Source of the DNA: Bacillota bacterium
Lineage (GTDB): Bacteria > Bacillota > Sulfobacillia > DUMF01
Assembly: GCA_012840015.1 (NCBI GenBank)
Contig: DUMF01000002.1
Location: 62,001 to 126,000, forward strand
Length of the DNA stretch: 64,000 nucleotides
Direction of reading: 5' to 3'
The translations under genes and the position numbers were made by a program. Numbering within the stretch: position 1 is the first letter of the stretch; each line of letters opens with the position of its first letter. Under the pieces are notes generated by a model. That model searched no databases, was not told the origin of the DNA, and saw nothing but the letters and a program-made list of their open reading frames with translations. Of the stretch, positions 26,308-36,227 are shown piece after piece.

Positions 26308-27066
26308 GTGGTTGTGAGGCTCAATAGATACCTGAGCGCCTGCGGGATATGCTCGAGGAGGGAAGCCGACCGTCTTATCGGAGAAGGACGTGTCAAGGTA
26401 AACGGCAAGGTCATCACGCAGCTGGGCGTTAGCGTAGATCCATCACGCGATAAGGTGGAGGTAGACGGCACTCAAGCGGCTGCCCCGTCGCAGGGAGTGG
26501 CGTTTGCCATGTACAAGCCAAGGGGCATATTGACTACCTGTAGAGACCCATTCGGCCGGAAAACTGTGATGGACCTGCTCTCAGAGCGAAAGGTGACCTT
26601 TCCGAGGCGCCTGTACCCGGTGGGAAGGCTGGATAAAGAATCTGAAGGGCTGCTCTTGATCACGGATGACGGTGAGCTGGCCAATCTTGTAATGCATCCG
26701 CGCTACAGGATCGAGAAGGAATACGTGGTAGAGGTAGTGGGCGTACCTGATAGACGCGCCCTCGAAGCACTCGGAAACGGAGTTGATATCGGGGGATATA
26801 AGTCCAGCCCAGCCAGAGTGAAAGTGGTGGGGCGCCACGAAGCAGGCGCAGTGCTGCAACTGACGATGTGCGAGGGTAAGAAGCGCGAAATCAGGCTCAT
26901 GTGTAAGGCGGTGGGTCATCCTGTCGTCAGGCTCAAAAGGACGAGGATCGGGCCGCTGGCATTAGGGGATATGAAACCGGGAGAAGTGAGGAAACTTGGA
27001 ATAGCCGAGATCGAGGCCATAAAGCAGATGGCAATGGGGGTGGGACGGAATGAAAACCATGAGTGA
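26308..27066 (+). CDS. rluB: 23S rRNA pseudouridine synthase, RluB/RsuA family
   Basis: Converts a uridine in large-subunit rRNA to pseudouridine. An S4 RNA-binding domain opens the protein (RLNRYLSACGICSRREADRLI), and the catalytic motif PVGRLDKESEGLLLITDDGEL has the active aspartate. GKKREIRLMCKAVGHPVVRLKR is also typical. GTG 26308 is taken since the family begins a few residues before RLNRYL; GTG 26314 and TTG 26296 are alternatives. Overlaps the next gene by 17 bases. Confidence 0.93.
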   Translation: MVVRLNRYLSACGICSRREADRLIGEGRVKVNGKVITQLGVSVDPSRDKVEVDGTQAAAPSQGVAFAMYKPRGILTTCRDPFGRKTVMDLLSERKVTFPRRLYPVGRLDKESEGLLLITDDGELANLVMHPRYRIEKEYVVEVVGVPDRRALEALGNGVDIGGYKSSPARVKVVGRHEAGAVLQLTMCEGKKREIRLMCKAVGHPVVRLKRTRIGPLALGDMKPGEVRKLGIAEIEAIKQMAMGVGRNENHE

Positions 27067-28072
27067 GCTTGAAAGATTTCAGGTAGACAAGAATAGGCTA
27101 TTTTCCGCAACTCACGAAGAAATCCTCAACGGTGCCACCACTGACGTGTATTTCATAAAGACCTATGAGATTCTCAAGCACCTGGGATTAGAGAAAACGA
27201 GGGTAGTTGCAGAAATCTTTTCTTCCGGTCCGGGGGTCATGGCTGGTACCGAGGAATGTCTTACATTGCTTCGAGACAAACCTGTCACCGTGGAAGTACT
27301 TCCCGAAGGTGCCGAATTTGAGGACCACGAAGTAGTTATGCGGATTGAGGGGCCATACGGAGAGTTTGGGGTGTATGAGACTGCGTTACTTGGCATCTTG
27401 GCGCACAGTTCAGGCTGGGCTAAGGCGGCACGTGAGTGCCGGCGCGCGGCAGGGAAGGTGCCGTTTTTCTGCTTCGGAGCGAGGCACGTGCATCCAGCCG
27501 TCGCTCCAGTGATGGAAAGAGCCGCAGTGGTGGGAGGAGCCGATGGTTGTTCATGCGTGCTTGCCGCGAGTATATTGGGTAAGCCGCCTGTTGGAACCAT
27601 TCCGCATGCTGTGGTGCTTATAACAGGCGATACTCTCAAAGTAGCTAAGGTTTACGATCAGATCATGCCTGCTGAGTCAAAGCGGATCGTGTTGGTGGAT
27701 ACATTCAAGGACGAGGCTGAAGAATCACTCAGGGTCGCAGAAGCCCTCAAGGACAGGCTAGAGGGAGTCAGGCTGGATACACCCGGGGAAAGAGGCGGAG
27801 TGACGCCTGCCCTAGTGAGGGAGGTTAGGGCACGCCTCGATCAGGCGGGCTTCCATCATGTGGGGGTGTTCGTATCGGGTGGGGTGACGCCAGAACGAAT
27901 ACCTGCCTTGGTGGCGGCTGGGGCGGGTGCCTTTGGCATTGGGAGCTATATATCGGACGCAAAGCCGATCGACATGACGATGGACATAAAAGAAATCGAG
28001 GGACGGCCCATAGCTAAGAGGGGCAGGATCCCGGGCAGGACTAACAATCCAAGGCTACGTAGAGCAATATGA
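27050..28072 (+). CDS. Nicotinate phosphoribosyltransferase
   Basis: Makes nicotinate mononucleotide from nicotinate and PRPP, NAD salvage. Visible: TTDVYFIKTYEIL (substrate loop), FCFGARHVHPAVAPVMERAA, GTIPHAVVLITGD, VLVDTFKDE and FVSGGVTPERIPAL with the phosphate-binding GAGAFGIGSYI. 340 aa matches the short archaeal/clostridial form. ATG 27050 or 27059, overlapping rluB. Confidence 0.92.
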   Translation: MKTMSELERFQVDKNRLFSATHEEILNGATTDVYFIKTYEILKHLGLEKTRVVAEIFSSGPGVMAGTEECLTLLRDKPVTVEVLPEGAEFEDHEVVMRIEGPYGEFGVYETALLGILAHSSGWAKAARECRRAAGKVPFFCFGARHVHPAVAPVMERAAVVGGADGCSCVLAASILGKPPVGTIPHAVVLITGDTLKVAKVYDQIMPAESKRIVLVDTFKDEAEESLRVAEALKDRLEGVRLDTPGERGGVTPALVREVRARLDQAGFHHVGVFVSGGVTPERIPALVAAGAGAFGIGSYISDAKPIDMTMDIKEIEGRPIAKRGRIPGRTNNPRLRRAI

Positions 28073-28125
28073 GGGCGCATGCTGGCAAACACTAGTCGTA
28101 AACCGCTTTCGGGGGTTTCGATTTA

Positions 28126-28599
28126 GTGTTGAAGCGGCGTGAGTGGCGCAAGAGTAAGACCGCTAAGGCGAGATTGAAGTTTGTGGACGGACTGTTGTGG
28201 GCCGTGGCGGCCTGCTTTTTATTCACGATGTTTGCTGTCCAAATCGCACTATCCTTTCCGTCAGCGAGGGAGGTCTTAAGCTGGGTTGACCGCACAGAAG
28301 GCGAGCCAGTGGCTCCGCAACCCTATGGCTTGAAGAGGCTACTTAGCGCGAGAAGGTACAGTGTGACCCTGGCAGTACCCGGCGGACAGCAAGATAACCT
28401 GGGGGTTTTCGTAAACGGGAAGGAACTGGTCAGGCTTGAGCCGGGGCAAAAAACCACCATCGCAGTCAGAGAGCTGGATTTGATCGCGGTGGAGCCACCG
28501 GGTCACGTAATGGTAGTGGCTACTTCTCCGTCCGTAGTGTCCCCAGTTGTGGGGCAGATAATTACCAGCGCGGGGTTCCGCGTTCGAATAAGGAAATAA
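28126..28599 (+). CDS. Membrane-anchored protein of unknown function
   Basis: 157 aa: a very basic N-terminus (LKRREWRKSKTAKARLK), one hydrophobic segment (about residues 24-46), then a soluble part rich in valine and short strands (YSVTLAVPGG, NLGVFVNGKELVRLEPGQ, VISPVVGQ-like end). It probably sits with the C-terminal part outside. TTG start. No family recognised; position before plsC suggests a conserved neighbour in relatives. Confidence 0.6.
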   Translation: MLKRREWRKSKTAKARLKFVDGLLWAVAACFLFTMFAVQIALSFPSAREVLSWVDRTEGEPVAPQPYGLKRLLSARRYSVTLAVPGGQQDNLGVFVNGKELVRLEPGQKTTIAVRELDLIAVEPPGHVMVVATSPSVVSPVVGQIITSAGFRVRIRK

Positions 28600-28676
28600 A
28601 AAAGAGGAAACTAGTCGATGACGTCGAAACTGCATAAGTGCAAGTATTCTGTAATAAATGACCGAGCAGCGGTGGC

Positions 28677-29243
28677 GTGTGTGTGTTCTACGAAGTGATA
28701 AGGGCAATTTTCAGGTTATATGTGGATTTGGCCTACGGACCTAGCATTTCGGGAGCGGAGAACCTGCCGAACAAGGGGCCGCTCATTATTTGTGCTAACC
28801 ACGTACACTGGCTTGACCCCGTAGTAATCGCTTGCTATACTCCTCGCCAAGTTCACTTCATGGCAAAGAAGGAACTTTTCGACATTCCGGTTTTCGGGTA
28901 TGCGCTTAAAGCTCTCGGGGCTTTCCCTGTGAATCGAGGCAAGCCCGACAGGGCAGCGCTCCGCTGGGCGCTCAAGGTGCTCGATAATGGAGAAGTGCTT
29001 GGGGTGTTCCCGGAAGGAACAAGGAGCAAGACCGGTGAACTAATGCGCTTCTTCAACGGAGCTGCTTTATTGGCGTGCAGGAGCGGGGCTCCCATTGTGC
29101 CTGCGGCCATCAGGGGTACCTACTCGAGAGGAAAGGTTTGCCTAAAAATTGGCAAACCGTTTGTCTTGAGAGACTTCAGTACTAACGAGCTTTCGGAAGC
29201 GACTTCAATCATAAAAGGTAGGATCGAGGAGTTGGCCAGTTGA
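28677..29243 (+). CDS. plsC: 1-acyl-sn-glycerol-3-phosphate acyltransferase
   Basis: Second acylation in phospholipid synthesis, at the membrane. The catalytic NHVHWLDP (NHx4D) lies at about residue 42, and [12 protein letters not shown] binds the phosphate; RKPDR-like and [11 protein letters not shown] segments follow. 188 aa is typical of the short bacterial form. It overlaps ispH-rpsA by four bases. Confidence 0.93.
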   Translation: MCVFYEVIRAIFRLYVDLAYGPSISGAENLPNKGPLIICANHVHWLDPVVIACYTPRQVHFMAKKELFDIPVFGYALKALGAFPVNRGKPDRAALRWALKVLDNGEVLGVFPEGTRSKTGELMRFFNGAALLACRSGAPIVPAAIRGTYSRGKVCLKIGKPFVLRDFSTNELSEATSIIKGRIEELAS

Positions 29244-31225
29244 AGAGTATCATAGTTACAAAGCACGCTGGGTTTTGCCCGGGCGTCAGGCGAGCTATCT
29301 CTCTCGCCCATGATGCTGTATCTCGAGCCGGTGAACATAAGGTATACACTCTCGGTCCTTTGATCAACAACCCAGTTGTCATTGATCGTTTGAGCAGAGC
29401 AGGCATCAGTGTGGTAACGGACCCTGAAGAGGCAAGCGGTGAGATACTAGTAATAAGGGCACACGGCGTAACGCCCGAAGTCTTGAAGCGCGCGAAGGAA
29501 CACTGTCACGTGGTCGTGGATGCTACCTGCCCATTTGTGGCTCGAGCCCAGGAGCAGGCAGCCAAGTTCGCCTCCGAGAGCTTGCCTGTGATCGTTGTCG
29601 GAGATAAAGAGCACCCTGAAGTACTGGGAATAGTCGGGAATTGTAAAGAAGCCGTGGTCATAGAAGAGCCCGAGCAGGTTCGGGCTTTAGAGTTACCGAA
29701 CGAAGCAGGGTTGGTCGCACAAACCACATATGACCAACGCAAGCTGCAACTTGTGGTGGAGGAGTTGCAGAGAAAAGGTGTACGGCTCCATTTGGCTAAC
29801 ACGATATGCGAAGCTACCCGCCTTCGGCAGGACGAAGTACGGGAGCTCGCGTCCCAGTGCGATCTAATGCTGGTAATCGGGGGTGCTTCGAGCGCCAATA
29901 CGAGGCGTCTCGTTGAAATAGCCAGAGAAGCTGGCTGCACGACCTATCTGGTGGAAGGGCCCAGCGAGATACGCGCGGAGTGGCTGGAGGGCAGGCGGGC
30001 GATTTGTATTGCAGCTGGCGCTTCTACACCGGATGACGTGATAAAGGAGGTCACAGGCAAAGTGGAAGAAATAACTGGACAGAGTCCCAATCCTTCTCAA
30101 GAGGAAAAGCGGGAGGAGGAAGCTGAGAAGAAAATCTACGATGAAGCACTGAAGCCTCTAAACGAGGGCGATATCGTAGAGGGGAAGGTTGTATCAGTGG
30201 ATGACAACGGCGCCCTCGTGGATATCGGGTATAAATCCGAAGGCATCGTGCCACCCGGTGAGCTATCTAAGAAGAACCTTCGACCTCAGGACGTGGTCAA
30301 GCCGGGAGATGTAATTCAAGTAGTCGTGCTTGGATTGGACAAAAATCAGGAAGGAACGATAAGGCTTTCTAAGCGGCGCGCTGACGAGCTACTGGCGTGG
30401 GATAGGTTAGAGAAGGCCAAACAAGACGGCTCAATCATAGAGGCAGAAGCGGTTCAAAGTGTCAAGGGAGGGCTCGTGGTGGATGTCGGGGTACGCGGCT
30501 TCGTCCCCGCTTCCCAGGTAGAACGAGGATACGTGTCCGACTTGACCAAGTATGTAGGTACCACTCTGCGAATGAAGGTCCTCGAGGTGGACAAGGCGAG
30601 GAACAGAGTGGTGCTTTCTCAGCGAGTGGTGCTTGAAGAAGAAAGGGAGAAGAAAAAGCAGGAAACGTGGGCTTCGTTGGAAGAGGGGCAGGTTAGACAC
30701 GGCGTCGTAAAGGGCATCACCGATTTTGGGGTGTTCGTGGATATCGGCGGCGTAGATGGCCTGCTTCACATTTCCGAACTCTCTTGGGGGAGGGTAAACC
30801 ACCCATCTGAGGTAGTCAAAGAAGGCCAGGAATTGGATGTAAAAGTACTCAGGGTAGACAGGGAAAAGGGCCGGATTTCCCTTGGGCTCAAGCAAATCCT
30901 TCCCGACCCGTGGACCACAGTGGAATCCAAGTACTCCGAAGGATCCACCATAGAGGGCAAGGTCACGAGGTTGGCTCCTTTCGGCGCTTTTGTAGAGCTG
31001 GAGCCAGGAGTGGAAGGGTTGGTTCACATATCGGAGATGAGCGATGAGCGCGTAGCAAAACCCGAAGACGTCGTATGCGCAGGTCAAACAGTCAGGGTAA
31101 AGGTGCTTCGCGTAAGGCCGGCAGAGAAACGCATTAGCCTGTCAATAAAACAGGCTGATCAAGGGATAAACACGGGTATACCGGGCGCAGAGGAAGCTGC
31201 AGCCAGTAACGACGAAGAAGCCTGA
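29240..31225 (+). CDS. ispH: IspH - ribosomal protein S1 fusion
   Basis: Residues 1-285 are 4-hydroxy-3-methylbut-2-enyl diphosphate reductase, last step of the MEP isoprenoid pathway: cysteines for the 4Fe-4S cluster in [22 protein letters not shown] and [11 protein letters not shown]. After an acidic linker, residues 315-645 hold four S1 RNA-binding motifs ([20 protein letters not shown], then [55 protein letters not shown]). Such fusions are known in Clostridia. TTG start. Strong terminator follows. Confidence 0.95.
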   Translation: MKSIIVTKHAGFCPGVRRAISLAHDAVSRAGEHKVYTLGPLINNPVVIDRLSRAGISVVTDPEEASGEILVIRAHGVTPEVLKRAKEHCHVVVDATCPFVARAQEQAAKFASESLPVIVVGDKEHPEVLGIVGNCKEAVVIEEPEQVRALELPNEAGLVAQTTYDQRKLQLVVEELQRKGVRLHLANTICEATRLRQDEVRELASQCDLMLVIGGASSANTRRLVEIAREAGCTTYLVEGPSEIRAEWLEGRRAICIAAGASTPDDVIKEVTGKVEEITGQSPNPSQEEKREEEAEKKIYDEALKPLNEGDIVEGKVVSVDDNGALVDIGYKSEGIVPPGELSKKNLRPQDVVKPGDVIQVVVLGLDKNQEGTIRLSKRRADELLAWDRLEKAKQDGSIIEAEAVQSVKGGLVVDVGVRGFVPASQVERGYVSDLTKYVGTTLRMKVLEVDKARNRVVLSQRVVLEEEREKKKQETWASLEEGQVRHGVVKGITDFGVFVDIGGVDGLLHISELSWGRVNHPSEVVKEGQELDVKVLRVDREKGRISLGLKQILPDPWTTVESKYSEGSTIEGKVTRLAPFGAFVELEPGVEGLVHISEMSDERVAKPEDVVCAGQTVRVKVLRVRPAEKRISLSIKQADQGINTGIPGAEEAAASNDEEA

Positions 31226-31244
31226 AGCTACCTAAAATAAGGCC

Positions 31245-31274
31245 GACCGAGGTCTAGCCTCGGTCTAATTTTTT
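31245..31274 (+). terminator. Terminator after ispH-rpsA
   Basis: GACCGAGG (31245-31252) pairs with CCTCGGTC (31258-31265), followed by a T-rich run. Confidence 0.9.
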
Positions 31275-31284
31275 AACAAAAACG

Positions 31285-31301
31285 TGTAAGCTTTTCTAAC
31301 A
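31285..31301. promoter_or_regulatory. GlnR box
   Basis: TGTAA-GCTTTTC-TAACA matches the GlnR/TnrA consensus TGTNA-N7-TNACA at every fixed base and ends six bases before the -35 of the glnR-glnA promoter. Confidence 0.85.
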
Positions 31302-31307
31302 TGCTCA

Positions 31308-31336
31308 TTGACCTTTACGTCTTGAAGGCCTAAAAT
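31308..31336 (+). promoter_or_regulatory. Promoter of glnR-glnA
   Basis: TTGACC (31308-31313) and TAAAAT (31331-31336) with a 17-base spacer, close to the sigma-A consensus. Confidence 0.8.
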
Positions 31337-31361
31337 TGAACACGTATTTGGGGGGAAGGCC

Positions 31362-31688
31362 ATGGACAAAACAGAAGCGGTCTACACCATTGGTACGGTG
31401 CTGCGTCTGACGGGACTGACTGCGCGGCAGGTCAGGTATTGGGAAAAGAAAGGTCTGCTCGCACCGAAAAGGACCCCGGGAGGCCACCGGGTGTATTCCC
31501 AAGCACAGGTCGACCTCCTTAACCGAATTGGAGAACTCGTGGAGAAGGGTTACAGGCTGGAGGAGGTGAAGCGGAGGTTGTTTACAGCCTCGGAGACCGG
31601 GCAGGTAGTGGAGAGTGACGCGGCCATACGGTTTGGAGAGAAGCCCGGCTTTAGAGGGTTGTATTACGGCTATAAAGGTGAGAGGTAG
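31362..31688 (+). CDS. glnR: MerR-family regulator GlnR
   Basis: Nitrogen regulator that represses glnA when glutamine is plentiful. 108 aa with MerR helix-turn-helix YTIGTVLRLTGLTARQVRYW and wing KRTPGGHRVYSQAQVDLL, and a short C-terminal tail that in this family contacts feedback-inhibited glutamine synthetase. It lies 18 bases before glnA and has a GlnR box in its promoter. Confidence 0.88.
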   Translation: MDKTEAVYTIGTVLRLTGLTARQVRYWEKKGLLAPKRTPGGHRVYSQAQVDLLNRIGELVEKGYRLEEVKRRLFTASETGQVVESDAAIRFGEKPGFRGLYYGYKGER

Positions 31689-31706
31689 AAATGGGAGGGA
31701 GCCCTA

Positions 31707-33041
31707 TTGAGCAAGATTGGGAAATACGAGATTCTCGAAAAGTGCAAAGAGCTTGGCGTTAAGTTTGTGATGCTGCAGTTCACCGACATTTTAGGGGTAG
31801 GTAAGAACGTCGCTATTCCCGTAGATGAGCTTAAGAGCGCACTAGATAATGACCTAATGTTTGACGGGTCCTCCATCGAAGGTTTTGTCCGCATCGAGGA
31901 GTCAGACATGTATTTGCGGCCTGACCCGGCTACCTTTGCTGTTTTTCCGTGGAAACTCCACGGTGTGGTCAGCGCTCGGATGATTTGCGATGTTTACAAT
32001 CCGGATGGTACTCCATTTGAAGGGTGCCCCAGGGGCTGCTTGAAAAGGGCTATCGAAAAGGCTAAAGCGATGGGGTATACAATGATGGCTGGCCCTGAGC
32101 CAGAGTTCTTCCTCTTTGAAAGAGAGCCAGACGGCAAACCATCCATACGTACTAACGACCAGGCATCGTATTTCGATCTTTCTCCTGTAGATAAAGGCGA
32201 GGACGCGCGGAAGGATATGGTCCTGGCTCTCGAGGAAATGGGTTTTGAGGTGGAAGCGGCCCATCACGAGGTGTCGCCTGGCCAACATGAAATCGATTTC
32301 AGGTACTCTGATGCTCTTACGACTGCCGACAATATCCTTACTTTCAAGTTCGTCGTCCGCAAGGTGGCATTGGATTACAACTTGCATGCTACTTTCATGC
32401 CCAAGCCAATCTACGGGATTAACGGTAGCGGCATGCACGTACATCAGTCTTTGCACTCGAATGACAAGAATGCGTTTTACGATCCCAAGGGCGCTTACGG
32501 AGGACTGAGTGAAGTCTGCTTGAACTACCTTGCAGGAATACTGGAACATGCCAGAGGCTTTACCGCTATCACGAACCCCCTCGTCAACTCTTACAAGCGG
32601 CTCGTGCCCGGATTCGAAGCTCCAGCATACATTGCTTGGTCAGAGAGGAATAGGAGTCCGCTCGTTAGGGTACCTGCAGCAAGGGGGGCTGCAACGAGGT
32701 TGGAGGTTCGTAGCCCCGACCCGTCGTGCAATCCATACCTGGCGTTGGCTGTCATGCTCACTGCGGGTCTCGATGGAATCAAGCGCAAGCTCACGCCTCC
32801 AGAGCCTGTAAAGGCAAACATCTATACAATGAATGGCGAAGAGAGGAAAAGGTACAGCATTGGGCAGCTGCCTGCAAGCCTGGAAGAGGCAGTCAAGGAG
32901 TTGGAAAAAGACGAGGTCATTAGGTCGGCGCTTGGCGAACACATCTTTTCGCGGTTCGTAGAAGCTAAACGGATCGAGTGGGACGCCTATAGAGTACAGG
33001 TACATCGCTGGGAGCTGGATCAATACCTAACGCTGTTCTGA
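31707..33041 (+). CDS. glnA: Glutamine synthetase type I
   Basis: Joins ammonia to glutamate with ATP. 444 aa, the Bacillus-type alpha form without adenylylation loop. Motifs: DGSSIEGFVRIEESDM, MAGPEPEFFLFE, HHEVSPGQHEIDFRY, MPKPIYGINGSGMHVHQSL, NSYKRLVPGFEAP and RVPAARGAATRLEVRSPDPS. TTG start after GGGAGGG. Ends at a stem-loop shared with the convergent gene. Confidence 0.97.
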   Translation: MSKIGKYEILEKCKELGVKFVMLQFTDILGVGKNVAIPVDELKSALDNDLMFDGSSIEGFVRIEESDMYLRPDPATFAVFPWKLHGVVSARMICDVYNPDGTPFEGCPRGCLKRAIEKAKAMGYTMMAGPEPEFFLFEREPDGKPSIRTNDQASYFDLSPVDKGEDARKDMVLALEEMGFEVEAAHHEVSPGQHEIDFRYSDALTTADNILTFKFVVRKVALDYNLHATFMPKPIYGINGSGMHVHQSLHSNDKNAFYDPKGAYGGLSEVCLNYLAGILEHARGFTAITNPLVNSYKRLVPGFEAPAYIAWSERNRSPLVRVPAARGAATRLEVRSPDPSCNPYLALAVMLTAGLDGIKRKLTPPEPVKANIYTMNGEERKRYSIGQLPASLEEAVKELEKDEVIRSALGEHIFSRFVEAKRIEWDAYRVQVHRWELDQYLTLF

Positions 33042-33047
33042 GCCAAA

Positions 33048-33077
33048 GGGTAAGAGGGCTGCTCAACCCTCTTACCC
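33048..33077. terminator. Stem-loop between convergent genes
   Basis: GGGTAAGAGGG (33048-33058) pairs perfectly with CCCTCTTACCC (33067-33077). No T run, so factor-independent termination is uncertain. Confidence 0.6.
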
Positions 33078-33098
33078 GTCTCCTATCCCTCCGAAGTA

Positions 33099-33962
33099 TC
33101 AGCCTATCATAGCTTTGTGCTCCTCTGCGTATGTGAGAATACGCGCCAGGGTCTTTTCACGTAATCTTGCTATGCCGTCGAAGTCCATGCTGGGCACGTA
33201 GTATCCTTCCATTTCATCGTGGACGTTCTTTGCCTGCTTTATGAATTGGATTGCCGCATTGAACAATTGGTCAAAGGCTTTTTTACCCTGTGAGATAACG
33301 TTCTTACGTGCCTCTAGGAGAGCCGGATCCAAACAGCTATCCATGTCCACTACCGTATCGTTAGGCCCGGGCTGATAAGAGTGCGGTTCGATGGATTTCG
33401 TGAGCGCCACACCGAGTTCGGGGATGACGACGTGTTCGGGTTTCTCAGGATTGAGGGGACAACGGTAGGTCTCGACATTGAAGCCGCGTTCCAAAGCGGC
33501 GTGAGCGATTTTGCCCAGGAGTACGGACTTACCGGTACCAGGTTCTCCCTGTATGATGAAAACCTTTCTACAACGGTCCACAATGGTGTTAAGATAGTTC
33601 ACCATGCCGTCGGGAGTAATGGCTGAAGCGAACAACAGCCTTTCATGTCCAACATGGCAGGACACCTTCGTGTTAGAAAATATCTCCCACAAGAGCTCTT
33701 CAGTCAGCGAATTCGCCTTAGCGAAGTCCATCGCTTCCATGTAAGCGACTTCAACGTCATCGTATATGGCTTTTGCCGCTCTAAGATAACGGTAAGCCCT
33801 TTCGAATAGGCGCTTAATCTCCCTGTTACACGCTATAATTTCGGTGCGATGTTTTCTGAGCTTGGATTCGTCCCAGTAATCGCCGAGATGGATGATCTCA
33901 TCCACCGCTCCGGGTGTGCGCGGATCGAAGGTATGCGGTGTCGTGTCTAGCGTAGAAACCAT
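33099..33962 (-). pseudogene. Two-P-loop ATPase (PRK06851-like), C-terminal part cut by insertion
   Basis: The C-terminal part of a protein whose N-terminal part is at 52757-52401. Host-derived sequence runs from 33940 down and includes TFDPRTPGAVDEIIHLGDYW, a second Walker A motif FIIQGEPGTGKSVLLGKIAH and a conserved tail. The element supplies an ATG at 33962 (MVSTLDTTPH), so this half may still be translated. Joined at the attachment site the two parts read VDGTAPH-TFDPRTPG without a gap. The family is common in spore formers; function unknown. Confidence 0.85.
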
Positions 33963-35529
33963 TGCACGCAGCAGCAGTTTCGAGGATGGCTACGGTTTCG
34001 GGTATAGTGTCGGGAATTTTGGCTTTGATGTCAATACGCTCCCCAGTAACAGTGATCTCTTCAATCAAGAGATTGACCAGACGCTTTTTCTCTTCAAGAG
34101 AAAGAGTGTCAAGAGCATTTCCGACCTGAGCGGCAAGCCCTTCTAACCGTTCCAATTCCTGCGCCGCGAGGTCGTGCCGGGAAAGCTCCCTTAAAATTTG
34201 CTCCCGGCGGCGCGAGAGGTACTCCCAGCGCTCTTTTATCTCCTTCAGCCGCTGTTCCATTTCAACTTCCGGTATCAAATCTTTTTGGAACATGGTCGCT
34301 ACCCTGGAGCGTTCACTAGAGATTTGGAGGATCTCTTTTTCAATAGTGTTAAGTTCCATTCCCAGAATCTTCGCAGTCTCGTCAGGGAAAGCGGCATGCA
34401 GCTCCGCGCGAAGCCTTTCGGGATTTGTCAGCCAACCGGAGACTCTTTCCCAAACGATTTCTTCTAATTCCGGAGCATTAAGGTATTGGGATTTACAGCG
34501 TTCCCGGCCCGGTATGCCGGGTGATTTCGCAGTGCAGACGTAATAAGCCCTTTTTTCCCCTTTTGTGGTAACGAGATTCCCGTGTATAGTCGCACCGCAT
34601 TTCCCACAGCGCATAAGGCCCGACAGAAGATACGGGTAAGTGCTGTAGCTGCGCCAGCGCCTTCGAGAGTTCTCAAAACGCTTTCGGGCGGCCTCCCAGG
34701 TTTGTTTATCAACAATGGCGGGGACAGAAATAGGGACCCACTCTTCGCGGGGTCTTTCTTTTCTGCTTACCCTTTGTTCAGGTGGCTTATATCTATTGAA
34801 TTTGACATCCTTAGTATCATAGCGGCGGATGTACAGGGTGCCGGCATAGGCGCTGTTGGCCAAAATACGTTTGACCGTTTGTTTGGCCCATTGTTTGCCT
34901 TTGGGACTAGGGATGCCCATGGCATTCAATCGCCGCGCTATTTCATACGGGCTGGCGTCTTCCTCGGAAACGAACCATTGATACATAAGCCTGATGATTT
35001 TAGCCTCTTCCTCGATGATGTGCAGGGTATCTGTTTCTTTATCAAATTCATAGCCGTAAAGCCCAGGGCTGTGAGTAAGTTTTCCCGCTTTTGCCTTCGC
35101 CCGCTTACCAATAAGGGAGCGGAGCCTGGTCCTGGCGCGTTCGTATTCGTCGACGGCGCTAAGTACGGTTAAGTGAAAACGGTCTTCAGGGCTGTCGGTA
35201 AACTTGGAGTTGACGAAAATCAACTCCGCTCTTGCTTTTTTTATCTCGTCAATCAACAAAAGCTGGTGTGCCACGCTGCGTGACAAGCGGCTGGTATCTA
35301 AACAAATAAACCAGCGGATGCTGCCGGCTTTAAGCTTTTCCAGCGCCGCCACCAGGGCGGGGCGCACTAAGATTGAGCCCGAGACCCCTTCGTCTACAAA
35401 TTCTACTATTTCAGTTGCACCTAATTCCTGGGCCCTGGCTCTGCACTCCTCACGCTGGGCCGCAATTGAGTAGCCTTTTTCGGCCTGTTCTTCAGTGGAC
35501 ACCCGCAAGTATATCAGTGCAGTGCTCAC
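33898..35529 (-). CDS. Large serine recombinase (site-specific integrase)
   Basis: 543 aa. N-terminal resolvase domain with the catalytic serine in IYLRVSTEEQ and the CLDTSRLSRS motif, then a Recombinase domain (IARRLNAMGIPSPKGKQW), a zinc ribbon (LMRCGKCGATIHG, later CTA and RCKSQYL) and a coiled coil. It acts on the att sites at the element ends. Its frame crosses the left att core, so the last dozen or so residues and the stop at 33898 lie in host DNA. The start overlaps the small upstream gene by four bases. Confidence 0.93.
   Translation of the reverse strand: MSTALIYLRVSTEEQAEKGYSIAAQREECRARAQELGATEIVEFVDEGVSGSILVRPALVAALEKLKAGSIRWFICLDTSRLSRSVAHQLLLIDEIKKARAELIFVNSKFTDSPEDRFHLTVLSAVDEYERARTRLRSLIGKRAKAKAGKLTHSPGLYGYEFDKETDTLHIIEEEAKIIRLMYQWFVSEEDASPYEIARRLNAMGIPSPKGKQWAKQTVKRILANSAYAGTLYIRRYDTKDVKFNRYKPPEQRVSRKERPREEWVPISVPAIVDKQTWEAARKRFENSRRRWRSYSTYPYLLSGLMRCGKCGATIHGNLVTTKGEKRAYYVCTAKSPGIPGRERCKSQYLNAPELEEIVWERVSGWLTNPERLRAELHAAFPDETAKILGMELNTIEKEILQISSERSRVATMFQKDLIPEVEMEQRLKEIKERWEYLSRRREQILRELSRHDLAAQELERLEGLAAQVGNALDTLSLEEKKRLVNLLIEEITVTGERIDIKAKIPDTIPETVAILETAAACNGFYARHDTAYLRSAHTRSGG
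33934..33940. other. Left attachment site core
   Basis: TGCGGTG is shared with the right junction (52480-52486). Left of it the sequence belongs to the disrupted ATPase gene, right of it to the element. Confidence 0.8.
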
Positions 35530-35699
35530 CGTCCTTGCCCCTTCTTCAGCTTAACTTTACTTTGACGTACTTGTGAAAATTTCCTACTCTGTTCAGGAAG
35601 GCGGAACAGAAGAAAGCGAATCGCTTCCCGGTAGGCTTGTTCACGTTCATCCTGGGAGCCGGTGCGGGTTACTATTACTTCAAATTCCCGCTTAACCAT
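35526..35699 (-). CDS. Small protein upstream of the integrase
   Basis: 57 aa from ATG 35699, which has GGAGG eight bases upstream; a GTG at 35708 is possible. Sequence VKREFEVIVTRTGSQDEREQ, AYREAIRFLLFRL is charged and helical. It overlaps the integrase start, so translation is probably coupled. Unknown family; could be an integrase accessory factor. Confidence 0.55.
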   Translation of the reverse strand: MVKREFEVIVTRTGSQDEREQAYREAIRFLLFRLPEQSRKFSQVRQSKVKLKKGQGR

Positions 35700-35969
35700 G
35701 GCCCCCACCTCCTATTAAGAAACCCGGTGACGGGCATAAACCCTTCCACCTCTATGCCTACCGGTACCTCGAAGCAGATTCCAATTATCAAGCAAATAAC
35801 TGCACTTTTTTCATTAATTCAGTTTATGCTGGAGGCGTCTATGGACGACCCGGGGAGAAATAATTACCATTTCTAAGAAAACGAAGGAAGCGCGAGCAAT
35901 GGTTGAGATCAGGGTGTTCCTTGTGGTACAAGTTTACAAATAGCACTGTTGTCTCTATACAGGACATTT

Positions 35970-36227
35970 ATGGAGGTGGAGGTGTTGCTAACCCCTGAAC
36001 TGAATGCGGACGAACTGAATTTGCCGGCAGAGGTAGCGCGAAAACTGAAAGGTAAGCGAGTAACCATCGTGGAGGTGCGCGAGGGATTTCTTCTGAAACC
36101 CGTGGAAGACCCAATTCGTGAGGCACGGGGGCTTTTGAAGGGAAAAGGCTTTAACGTAGAAAAATACCTGCAGTCCAAGCAATTGGAAAAGGATCGGTAC
36201 CAGCCTTTTAACTGCGGATCACCATGA
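35970..36227 (+). CDS. AbrB-like antitoxin (VapB type)
   Basis: About 85 aa. The N-terminal part LTPELNADELNLPAEVARKL with GKRVTIVEVREGFLLKPV fits the swapped-hairpin AbrB fold of antitoxins; the tail (REARGLLKGKGFNVEKYL) is the toxin-binding type. Its 3' end runs into a VapC remnant in another frame. Start uncertain: ATG 35970, or TTG 35985 which has the better GGAGG spacing. Confidence 0.6.
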   Translation: MEVEVLLTPELNADELNLPAEVARKLKGKRVTIVEVREGFLLKPVEDPIREARGLLKGKGFNVEKYLQSKQLEKDRYQPFNCGSP

